From Sequoia sempervirens (lineage: Eukaryota; Streptophyta; Pinopsida; Cupressales; Cupressaceae), in contig VDFB02196042.1 in NCBI GenBank assembly GCA_007258455.2, positions 29,669 to 93,668 on the forward strand: a DNA stretch of 64,000 bases, written 5' to 3'. Every line of letters starts with the position of its first letter. The stretch's first letter is position 1. The position numbers and the translations under genes are program-made. Of the stretch, positions 29,001 to 41,000 are shown one piece after another. The notes beneath the pieces were generated by a model that did no database searches, was not told the DNA's origin, and saw only the letters and a list, made by a program, of their open reading frames with translations.

Positions 29001-32000
29001 TGACATTCCTAATGTCTTGGTGCCTTTGGGACTTGGAGGGGGTGCCTCCTCTATCTCTGTTTTTTTGAAAGTTTTTGAGATGTTTCTTGGCATCCGTTGA
29101 AGTCTTGAGGTCCCTTGGTTGACCCCAAGACTTTATGGCTTCCCCCACATCAAATGCATTAAAACAACCAAAGAAATTAAAAAAATTCTAAAATGATAAA
29201 GCCCTAAAAAGTGGCTCAACAAGGGCCTATACAATCCAAACAGATTTTTAAAACCCATGCTGGTTGCAATTTTACATTTTCCAAAAGAGGAGGAAAAGAG
29301 AAGAAGATAAAGAGGAAAAGAGTCAAAAGATAAAGAGGAAAAGAGAGGAAGAGAAGCAAATTCTGATATATTAATAAAATGATGATTCCTCTTTCTAAGC
29401 TTCTTGTGAAATGTACCTATGTACTATTTGTGATGGACATTTTTTTTGGCATCTCTCATCATAAATAATGTTTCATATTAAGTTGATGGCTATTGGTCTA
29501 TATTAGATAGATTATGGAGGTTAGGAAATTATTTTTTTATCAATTGGTAAGTTGAGGGGTTCTATTGGGGTTCCCAATCGTAAATTTAAAAATGTTTTAC
29601 AAACAAAAATTTAGATAACTTGAAAACCAAAGGTGATATAAACAACCACTTAGAAGGGCCCCAAATCAATGGTAACAATTGGGTCAGCCCCGCAACCAAC
29701 CTCCTTGCCCACACTATTCGTTGCCTCTGTGCTTGACACCATATTGATACTATACTCCACAAAAGTGCACTTCTTGGCTTGTGAAACCCAAGTTTTGGAG
29801 TTAGTAGACAATGTGATCAAGCCTAACATCTCCAAGCAAATGTCCCACATGATAATCATCAACTGGTTGATGTATAGAGCCAAGTTGCAATAGGAGGCAA
29901 GATCCTCTTTTTGGAGTAACCATTTATCTCTTGATGTAGAGCCATAACTTGTTCTTTTGGTCCTTGAATTGGAGCCTCTTTACTCTCCTCCAATCTCTTT
30001 GTAGAATTATCGCACAATAGCACATTTTTTGCTTTTGGAAATAACTTGCTCAAAATCTAGTTCCTCACATTTGCTTTTGGATCCCTAATGTCAAATTTGG
30101 CTTCAGAGTCAACCAAAATTGAGACTTTAGTCTTGAGCATCATACGAATGCCACCAATCCATTTGGTTTAATAATAAGCTTGATAAATTTGATATTGTCT
30201 TCAATCCAAATGACAAATGTATTTCATAGATGTTGATTCGACGTGACAAATCCATATGGAAAATCATGAGATGAACTCCCACATTGCATTCTATTGGAGA
30301 AGATTGAAATGCTACTATGTAAGAAAACCTACCTAGCAAAACTAGCAACACAAGCTCTTTGTAGAAAGAAATGAACCTTGCTTGAAAAGGCCTTTTGCAC
30401 ACTCCGGTCTTGGGTAGCCACCTCCACACAATCTATAGGTTCTTTGTATTAATTCCACCTATGGGGCCTTTCCTCCCTTTTGTTGCATAATGCTTTCAAT
30501 GTGCTCTGACTTGCTTATATTTATTCCTTTTAATAAATTATAAAATATATAAAGGGAAAAGCACAAGGAGGGGGAATGAAAGTTGGTGGGACATTTTGCA
30601 AACTAGGATGGATGGTTTTCTAAGAGAATATGAGAGGCTTTCCCATTCATTCAAATTATTAGTGATCCTTGCTAAGGAAGGCTATTGATTGTTTCTAGCA
30701 TTTGTTGGAAGGTTTGCAACTTTAGTACTCCTTGTAGCAATATAAAAAATCAATCTCTTCAAAATGTTTACGTAGAAGACAAGCCTCAAAAAAAATGTTA
30801 TTGAGCTTCTAATCCTTTGTACTCCCCTTATTCCAACTTGAAATGATTTCTTGTGAGTCACTTTCAATGATCAGGTTCTTACATACCAATGAGGCTTCCA
30901 TTTTGTGAAGAGTAAAGAACCTCCTTTAAAAAATTGCCTAGAGAAATAACAAACTAAAGCCCCATTTTGGCCAATTAGGATTTCTCCATGTGACTTCATC
31001 AAAATTCAATTTTAGGAAACCTTCTGGAGGAGGTTTCAAAGACGCTGCTAGATGCTTAAGTTGAATTTGGACCCCTTATATGGAAGTGAAATCAATGAAT
31101 TGTTATTGTAATTATTGTTTGGAATTTTTGCTTCATTTGGTTTGTTTATTTATTTCTTTTTCATATGCTAATAAACCATCTTGATAAGCTAGAAACCTAC
31201 ATGCCAAAGGTAGGTGTTTAAGGGATTTGTTCGTTCTATTAGACTTGCCAACAATCTCACCATATCCCCTAAAAAATATTCAACCATGCTCACTATTGTC
31301 TAGTTTAACTTTGCTCCTTGTTATACAGGTCCTCTTGTTTTTTGGGCTTTAGGATACTGTTTGCAACCCAATCTCCACAATTTGTATGCTCATTTCCTAG
31401 TTATGCCAAGAGGCATAACCTATAGTGGCAGCAAAAGGTGGAGTGTACTGGCATGACTGTATTAACAAAATCTATTTAGAGCCAACATTTTGTTGCACAG
31501 ACGGTTGCCGTCACACCAAAAGATTGACTTGTTAATGCCCAATACAACCGTCAAAGTTAATGAATCCACAAGAGGTGGCTAAGCCATGTCACAAACCCGA
31601 GTATTGCGTTGCACAACACCAGGAGACCAAGGGCGCACACCTTGCAACAATTCCCCCGCGCCCCCCCCCACCGCCACCCCCATCCCCACCCCCACGCCCA
31701 CCCCCCCTCTCTCCCTCGCCCCCCTAGTGCAAGCAAGGGGGTTTGAACTCGTGGCCCAAGCTCTGATAACAGTTGTTGCACAGACGGTTGCTGTTGCACC
31801 AAAAGATCAACTTGTTAATGCCTATGCAACCGCCAGAGTTAATGAATCCAGGGGAGGCAGTTAAGCCATGCCACGAACTCGAGTGCTGTGCTGCACAACA
31901 CAAGGAGACCAAGGGCACATGCCTTGCAACACATTTAAGACTGTTGCAATCTTGTTGCAATAGATCTCAAAATAATTGTTATGCTACCTCCCACTAGACA

Positions 32001-35000
32001 ATCACATTGACAAGCTGATTTGTGATGGAGTAAGGAGACCATTGGAATTTCTTTTATTTGTTGTTCGTTAATTTTTTGAAAATTTTAGTTATATTACTGC
32101 TTATGTATGCTTCTGAAAACTGACAGTTTAGGACTGTTTTAATCTGGATGCAATAGATCTAACAACACTTGTTATGCAAGTTTTCCTAACTAGGTGTTGT
32201 GCTCGTTTTTGCTTAGTTATTATTTTATTGCACACCTCTTAATGCATCAAAAAAAGGAATATATGTGTGATAGAACAATTTTTTGAATTAGAAGGGGAAA
32301 TTTGTAAATAAAAACTGATTTAATTTTCACAATATATGCTTGTTATTTATGATCCTTACAATGTTTTTTTGGGGTGTTTTCACAATCATGCTGATAAAAT
32401 TAAATGTTTGTATCTTTTTTCATTCACCTAGGGCAAAGGATTTGTATGTTTTTTGATTGAAAGAAAAGTGTACAACTACATGCTTACATTATTAAACTAA
32501 AAGTAGAGATTGAATAATGCAAGTACACATAAAGATCGAGTTGGTTAAAACATTTAAGGACATAATGCTCTGGTAAATTAAATTAAGGGATTTGAATAGA
32601 GGCACAATTCTCAACTTTGAACAAACCTACGATACAGAGACCACAAATTTGCTAAAAGCAATTCAATCTCCCATAGGACACACAACAAAACATTTCAATA
32701 GCAATTTTATTGAATGAACATTGAATTTTGGATTAACAATAACAAATACTGGCTGAACAACAATTTCAACAAGAAGCAAGCATGAGTATTACTATTAGAA
32801 AGCTATTGCATGAAATAAATAAAAAGTTAACTGCTACTTCTACTCAAGGAATTGACTACTTGCATACAGTCAAACTTTATTATAAAATCCTATCACTAAT
32901 GCAAAAATAAAAATCATGTAATTGCTAGTTAGATTGATGATAAAGATTATTATAAAGTATCAATAAAAGCTCACATCTCTCGCTTGGCAAGAATTCTAAA
33001 GATAAATGATCTAACAATAGCTAACTCTGAGCTAAAAATAGAGATAGCGAAAAATAGCACAAAAGCTTAAAATAACACTTGCTAAAAATTGAGGTAGATA
33101 AAAATAGCATGGGGATATAAATAGCGCCAATTCAAAACAATGCATTTCAGAATATGCTCTTTTCCTTGAAAATGATGATAGCTAGTGCATGTTAAAAATA
33201 AACTTTTGGATAGGCAACCCTAGATGACTTTAATGCTTCCACAACTTTTCCTTTGATCATGGCTAACCTTTTAAAGACATTTAAAAAACCACGAATTCCT
33301 TTGGTTGAGATGCACGTCTGCTTTACAGTTATGCCAATACACTAAAAGAAACTTTGAACTTGCACTTTTGATTTCCTTTGTATAGGTGTGTGCTTTAGCA
33401 CTAGGTGCACACCTATGAACATAAATTAAAACAATTTTTGAATTTGAAATGTCCTTTTGGTGAGGTGCGCAAGTACATTGCAGACATGCATCCGACAAAG
33501 TCTTTTTTTATGCTTGTATTTTAATCACTTCTTTGTTGAGGTGAAGTCTTCTCCTCTAGGCGTGCCTCTATCCATATAGAACTTGAAGACTTTTGATCTC
33601 CACTATAAGGTGTACACTTGATGCTCGCACACGCACCTATACACTGATTTCTGAGCATTTGATTTCAAATATGATGAGATGCGCTCATCAGCTTTAGGCA
33701 TGCACCTAAAATTGTGCTTTCAACCTTTGTATTTTATTTTCTTCATGAAGTTTGCACTTGTACATTATACTTAGAAATTTGAAAATTGAAATTAAACACC
33801 CTTCACCTAGATGTGCACTTCTGAATGATAATTAGATTTCAATTTTCCCCTTCATAGATGCATGCACCTCATTCTCCCACACACACTTTTGAATTTAATT
33901 TGGATTTCAATTTCCTCTTGTAGATGTGTGCACCTCTTGCTTTCAAGCATATCCAATAATGGAAACTGGAACTTTGGACTTTACCTTTTTCAGGCATGTC
34001 CCTCTACTTTAGGTGCACTCTTCAACAGCATACTTAGCCAAATTTTATTCGATTGTCCCTCAAAGGTGTGTTACTGGCCTCATACCTTAGCCATTCGAGT
34101 TTTGAGCACGAATTCAGTTTCTCCTCATAGAGGTGCATGCCTCAAAATGGAAACTGTAGCCTTGAATTTGGATGTCTTCTCTTCTAGGTGTGCACTTATG
34201 AGTGCATTTTAAACATGAATTTGCTTTACCTGGGGTGCACACCTTATAATTGATTTTGTACTTTGATTTTAGCTCTATCAGATATGTCTCTCACTATATA
34301 ACTTGATTTCAATCCACACATCTTTCATATCCAGGATCAAGTGCGCAATTTGATATAGTTCTTAAATTGTTTTTTGATCTCGAAGGTCTTCTTATAAAGG
34401 TGTGCACCTCTTTGTTCTGTTTGTTAAATACAAGTGTGTTCTTGATAAAGAATTATCTTCTATGGTATTGAGACCATGGTATCTTAATCCTTTATTAGGT
34501 GCAAGACTGGTCTTCCAACTTAGCAAAAATCTTCAATGACAACCTTCTTTCTCTGCCAAGACAGATCACTTCAAGAGTTGTGTTCCATTGTCCTGTGAAC
34601 ATATAGAAAAGAGCCACAAAGATGATAGGCAAAACAAATTGGACAAGACCTAATCATGACTTGCACTTGGGAAAACAATAAACATTAGCTTTAAGCTTGA
34701 AACCATATGAGAATCTTGTATGGGTACAACATGCTTCATTTCTGCTCCATGCTCTATTACTTGCCTCAATGCTGAATCCTTATCTACAGTGTTTTTTTTT
34801 CCCTTGAAGCTTTGTACTCTGGTTTGAATATGCTCTTATTATTTTCTGTTATTGATAGTTTTGAACTTCTTTAAAAGCTAGGCAAATATTTCTATTGCCT
34901 GCATTCAAAGTTAGAATGAACAAATAAAGCATCATTAAAAACACAAATTTAAAATGCTAATCTAAGTTAAGCAAACTTCTGATTAAGCATATAATGTGAT

Positions 35001-38000
35001 GTGTGCAAGATTCCAATGGAATGTGGATGCTCTCAATTTTTGTAGAATAATAATAACATTATGTGGACAATAAAATTGATAGTGTAATATTGTATTGGAG
35101 ATTGATCATCGAAAAATGATGGATGAGGGCGGACTTATAGATAATCAGGAGAATGAATAGATGGTCTAGATTTAATCATAGACCATAAGAGTTAACTCCA
35201 ATGATTGTGGAGTTAATGATGAGAGGTGGACTAATTAACTGGGTTTGATGAGGAAATTGCTATTTTGATGAAGAAGTTAACTAATGAGATGTAATTATGA
35301 ATTTTATTAATTTATTTAATGGACTTTTTGATGAGAAAATTGCTATTTGATGAGGAAGCTAACTCATGAGATGATAATTGTGATTTAAAAAAAAAATGAT
35401 TTAATAGATAATAATTAGCTCATTTTAATTAAATAATAACTACACAATCCAAGGCTGAATCTATGCAGTCTTCACCCAAATTAACCACTGCTGCATGCTA
35501 TCATTGCTGAGAGAATTTATCTGGTGATGAGAATGCCTCCCTCAGAATTAGTCCAAGGTTGAAGGCCTGTTATAAATCGAGCAGGATAGTTCTGTAAGTG
35601 CAAAAGTGGGGTCCTCAAAAGTCCAAAATCTACAGTATATCAAAGGAAGAAGAAAAATTAAAGAAATGTGGTAATATGTGAATCTGTAGCTCGGTGCCCT
35701 AAGCCTTAGTCAGCAGCCTGCAATATAAAAGATTGATGAGGAAGAAGTTCAGCCAGAGCAGGCAAGTATCCCCATAGAACATCACCAAGCATTCAATTAA
35801 CTGCCCCATGAGGTGTGTTTGCTATCCCCTAGAATTATATTTTTTAGACTGAAAATGTTCTCAATGGAGAGAATTTCAAAGCTAGGTTTCCTCTTTTGTC
35901 AGCGTGTTCATATGTGCAAGTCCAAACCTTACAAGAGCTGTTGTCTATGGTTCCGCATATTAGAAGTCCTCTAAAAACCATCAGTCCTTGTAATCATCCC
36001 AGACTTATAGCTTCCATGGTTCATTTAGTCTCCAGTTTGAACAGTATGCTCTGGTTTGAGAGGCCTGTCCAAACCAATGGATCCATGATCCACCTGTCCC
36101 AGACCAGCATGGCAGGAAGACTCGTAGTCCTCAAGGAGCTTCTGCAGTCACTGGAGATCTGCTGAAAAACCAGTTAGAGGTCATGCCATTTTACAGTCTG
36201 TTTATTTGGCAACCAGCAACAAAGACACATGGTTGTTTTTCTGTTATAAATGATGACGGGGAATAGGTCAAGGAAATGGACCGTGGACCCAATGAGAGAA
36301 TCTAATGATATGCATGCTTCACCTGAGCTAGCTCTGGTATAGTCGTTACTAGTAGGACCAAGTACAAACACAATATAGGGTTGCTGCCACACCACTCGTA
36401 CAGCACAACAGAAGAAACATCTGAGTTGGGGTGTGCCCCACACAAAATTATATGGGGTGTACTCCTGGGATCAGTTAGGGAAATGCAAACTGGCTTTCTG
36501 ATCTGCCTGAATGTTTTTGGCTTTTCTTTGGAAAAAATATGCAAAGGACCAACTTAAAATGTTGCTACAATATATATTAGGTGGTTATATTGGTTAAAGG
36601 CAAAGCTATGTTTTCAGGCAAGGAACCGTATATTTAGATATTAGGGGTGACTTATTTTTTTGCAGTGCTCTTCCATTTGAATAATTTTATGTTAAAAGAA
36701 ACTCATTAGTCTTTAGATAAGCTGCTGATAGATTTGACATCATATCCTTTTGTATATTTTTGAATTTGATTGTTATCAATATTTTGATTTGACCATAACC
36801 CAAAAAGAAGAAAAGCTCTGAGGATTGATGTATACGAAGTGAGCAGAGGATGCCAATTCCATTCTTTTGAAATTGTGTAATGTGATAAATCTCAATCAGG
36901 TATCAAGCTTCCGTAGCTGTACATAGAAGATGACTAAACTCTGAGCCAATACAAGTTGTACAGCCATGACAATTGCTCAATTACATACATCAAGATGTGT
37001 TTGACTTAGAATATTGGGCTCAAACAAATTTTGGGCTTCTATATGTTTTTATTTTCGATTTAATATGCAAGAAATGCTTGTTTGTTATAGAAGACTCTTA
37101 ATTCTTAAATGTCTAGACAACTTACTTTTTCTTCATTGGCCCAAAAATTAAGAAGAAAATATCATGTTTGTGAGTCACTGTCTGTTTGCATTAAATGCTG
37201 GAACCCTTTTTTGAAAATGAAGCATTACCCTTTGCATAAAGCTTAAGAACCTTTGTTGTAGCTAATCATTTTACTGTTTTGCAGAATATACTGCCGAAAA
37301 CCCTAAAATTTCTACACAGTGTGGTCATCATTTCCATCTTGGCTGTATATATGAGTGGATGGAGCGAAGTGATAACTGCCCTGTCTGTGGAAAGGTATCT
37401 CTTAACTTACTAATCTGTTGAGGCCTTTTCTGCGTTCATTTTTTTCCCCTTTTTTGTAATTCAGTTTTTTTATTGTTGAGTTGAAACAAATATTTGGTCT
37501 TGAATGATTACGATTGTTGTATGATAAAAATTTCCATTTTTCCTTTTCATATGTGCGTTACCTTATTATGCTTTTGGTTAATTTCTTTTCTATTCTCCCC
37601 AAATAAGAGGGGACACTGGTGTAAACTTTTTACAGTGGATGTGCTTGATGAACTGTATGCATGTTAGATATGGCCTTGTATAATGGCTTGCAGTGGTCTT
37701 GAGACTATTTTATATTCTTTAGTTGAAAACTTGGCTAGGGATAATGGACATGACTGTTACTAAGCATGTTGAATCCTATAGTTTCAAGTCTAGTAGCAAC
37801 ATGAATCCTATACTTTCAAATAACTAATTAGGGGGTCTGGAGAAAGATGGCATTCAATTTGTTTAATATTGCTTATGATAGATTCAGAAAGCTTGATCAA
37901 GTTCCGCAATTGAATGAACTTTTTCTCTACCAATGGCTTTGTGAAGATTTGGAAATTACAATTCAGTCCAAACAAATCTTAGCTGCATGAGCCAATCCCA

Positions 38001-41000
38001 AGTTTAGTATTTTAAGAACTGTATGTGGACCTCTGTATACTTGATTCTCTGTCTCTGTAGTATTCTGAGAGATGACAATGACCTCTTAACTATAAGTGTC
38101 TAGAATGGCTGGTAGGACCCTTGGGAATACAAGTTCTGCCAGAAACTCATATAAACATGGGTCTCCCATGCTGCAAACATTGGTCTTCTGTATTTTGCAT
38201 TGGTGGTGTCTATAGGAAAGACCTGCTTCTTGTATACTCAAGTGATAGATCTAAAAATAAATGAAAGGTATGTTCAGAAGCAGATTGCCTCTGATCCACA
38301 TCCCTTGTCTAATGCTCCATATGAATGACTCTCAACTCCTTGTGAACACTTAATCCCTAGATGAAGTGTACCTTGAATTTATGTCAAGATCCTCTGATCA
38401 GCTTTGGAGTTACTCTACTTAGAATCTTCTATGAATCTGCATACCATTTCACCTGCAAAGGATGAATCTGGTGTGGTATGATTCAAGTAAAGAAGACTTC
38501 CAAAACTTACTTATGCAAGATAACATAACTTGTTGGCGAGGTATATTGTGTCATTAGATCTCAAGAATAATATGGGGTAATATATGGTTTGGGCTAGCAT
38601 ATGTTGAACTTCTCCACTAAATCCAATGCATATTTTGGTTGTGAAAGAAAATTCTCCTCAATCAACTACAGAATCTAGATCCCCAAGAAGCAATTTAGTT
38701 AAAAAAAATTTGCCATCTTAAATGTCTTTCTCAATTGATCCTTAAATTATGCATCAAGGGAGCATCGTATCCAGTAATAATCAAATTATCTACATAAAGT
38801 GCCAAAATGAGTTTATTGCTATCAACATACTTAACATAAACATTATGATCTAACTCAGATTTCTTGAAGCTGGCAGAGGTATTTTGTCAATCTTCTCATA
38901 CCATGCACAAGCTACCTACTTTAATCCATAGAGAGACTTCCAAAGCCTATAGTCTCTCCTTCGTGCTGAGAAATCCTTATTAATTTCTCTTTTCAAATCT
39001 TATTCAGGAAGGCCTATTTAACATCCATGTGAGTGTCTCTCATTCAAATTCAGTTGCTAGAGCAATAACAGTTGGGACTGGCTTTTTCTAGGTGGGTAAG
39101 GTACAAGCTTCCAAGTTTTTTGCTTCATCAATGAGTTCCATTCTTCATTGCCTTTTCCTATTCTTCTTTGCCATACCTGTTGTGGGAATAATTAAAATTG
39201 AATTTTTGAGGGAAAGCACGCATACCTGTTGTGGCTTTTCTGCTCTGCTCTATTTGCTGCTTGTCACATTCAATTTGATGTATTTTTGATGACTTAGACT
39301 TGCTATTAACAGAAAAAATTTAAAAAATGAGGCCATGTGACACTCAGATATGTGTCAGCCTTCTCTAATCACCATCTTTTTTGTCCATGCGAGGCCATAT
39401 AACTTGCCATGTCAATACTGTATGAATATGAATGTACCAATCTATTGTGCCATTTGGCACCTTGAAAATGTGCCACCACAGCTGCCAAGTAGCCAGTTGT
39501 CACATGTCAACACATGAGAACTTCGATAGTCATTTCTAGCATGGGTTGAACTTGTGATGCCACTCATGCAAAGCATTTGCCTTGATTGGATACGTAGGTG
39601 TTACGCCAATTCTATGTATTGTGAAATAGCCCAAACAATATTTGTGCAAATTTCTGATTTTTCAACACACAAAATGATGCCCTAGTTTCTGATTTTTTTA
39701 TTTCTGCTCAAAACCCTACTTCGCTGATGCAATTTTCTGAGTTTATTTATGTATGAACAGCAGTATATTTTCATGCAAACAATAGCCAAATTTATAGCAG
39801 ATCATAACAGCATGAAACCAACAATATAATCTAACAAAAATCCACCAATATGAACCAGAATTTCTGATATTTAATCTCCCAGTCTGCTGCTACAATTTAG
39901 ATGCAATTACAAAATGAAATGGGCTTCAAATATGCCCAACAACATGAAGAAACCCCAATGATGCAATGTAAATAGTTCCCTATTCTAACCCTAGCTGGGC
40001 GATTTGCCCCAGCCACAAACATGCAACTATATGACGAAGAAACAACTCTAAAAACCCTATCAAGGGGTGCGCTGGCCTGCTGGTCTGCTGATAGGGTTTG
40101 CCACCCTAGAAATCTGAAGAATAACCTCCAACTTGCACAGTTTGCCCCTTCAATTAGCTCTCTAAATGCTGATGCAAAAATTGAATGTGATCCTAGCAAG
40201 AATCACCATTGAAGCCCAAGTGAACCTCCGTCATGAAGTCCTCCATTTAAGAAGTTAGGATTTTGTCCAACTCCTTAATTCCTAAGGGTTTTTGTCCTTA
40301 GAGAATTCACCAAAGTAAAAATTAGAAGAGCAGATATGAATAAATCGATGATCTTAATGCTTCCAAAGTGACCTTGTATTTATACAAATCTCCTTATGCC
40401 TCCCAATCTGGCTGACCCAGCTCTAGGTGCCAAAACTTGCAAATTAAAATTTTTTTAATTTATTTTTAAATCTCTTTCTTGGGTGCCAACTTCCAATTTA
40501 ATTTAATTTAATTTTTTTATTCACTTCCCTCCTTATTTCTCCAAAAGCCCACCAAAATAAATATATTATTAAAAAATTTTGGGTGCCAAAAGTCCAAATT
40601 AAATATTTTTCTCCTCTGCTAAAATCCAAAATTAATAAAATATTATTCTTCTTAAATTTTCCTTATTGGCTTGAGAAGGGACATTACATATTGTGCGCCC
40701 AAGTTTTGTTATAAATTTGATGAAGAACATTGCTTATTTTGTGCTCAACCCTTGGCTCGATTGGTTGTTGCCACCTTACCACATCTTGCAATCTTTGGTG
40801 GGTTCATGTCCATGACCACCTAGTTCATTGGGCTTAGCCCCAAAATATTTTAGTGCTAATTTGCTTGCTCAAATAGAGGAAGCTGTCCACAGAAAAAAAA
40901 AGTGGACCTCAACAATTTCTTGCAAGAAATCCAAATATGTGATAAAATCTTGGAGATTCCTCTTGTAATTAGGGGGTCCTTTAGAAAACATAATTAGTCT

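Noticed and set aside
31650..31760. Possible CRISPR-like or satellite structure (two 160-bp repeats around a unique segment)
   Set aside because: Target duplication, primer site and polypurine tract identify a TRIM; a plant nuclear context also excludes CRISPR.
31586..31864. Proline/threonine-rich + frame across the C-rich tract
   Set aside because: It lies wholly within the TRIM element and is produced by its polypurine tract and LTRs.
35896..36165. 89-codon + frame in a GC-richer patch of intron 2, considered as an alternative exon
   Set aside because: No homology recognised. Inserting it between exons 2 and 3 would interrupt the RING finger.
37395..37421. Exon 3 reading through into VSLNLLIC and stop as the true C-terminus
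   Set aside because: A good GT donor lies at the expected place, and the family ends in an (E/V)MxFxExP-type tail, found at 44328. Retained as a possible unspliced form only.
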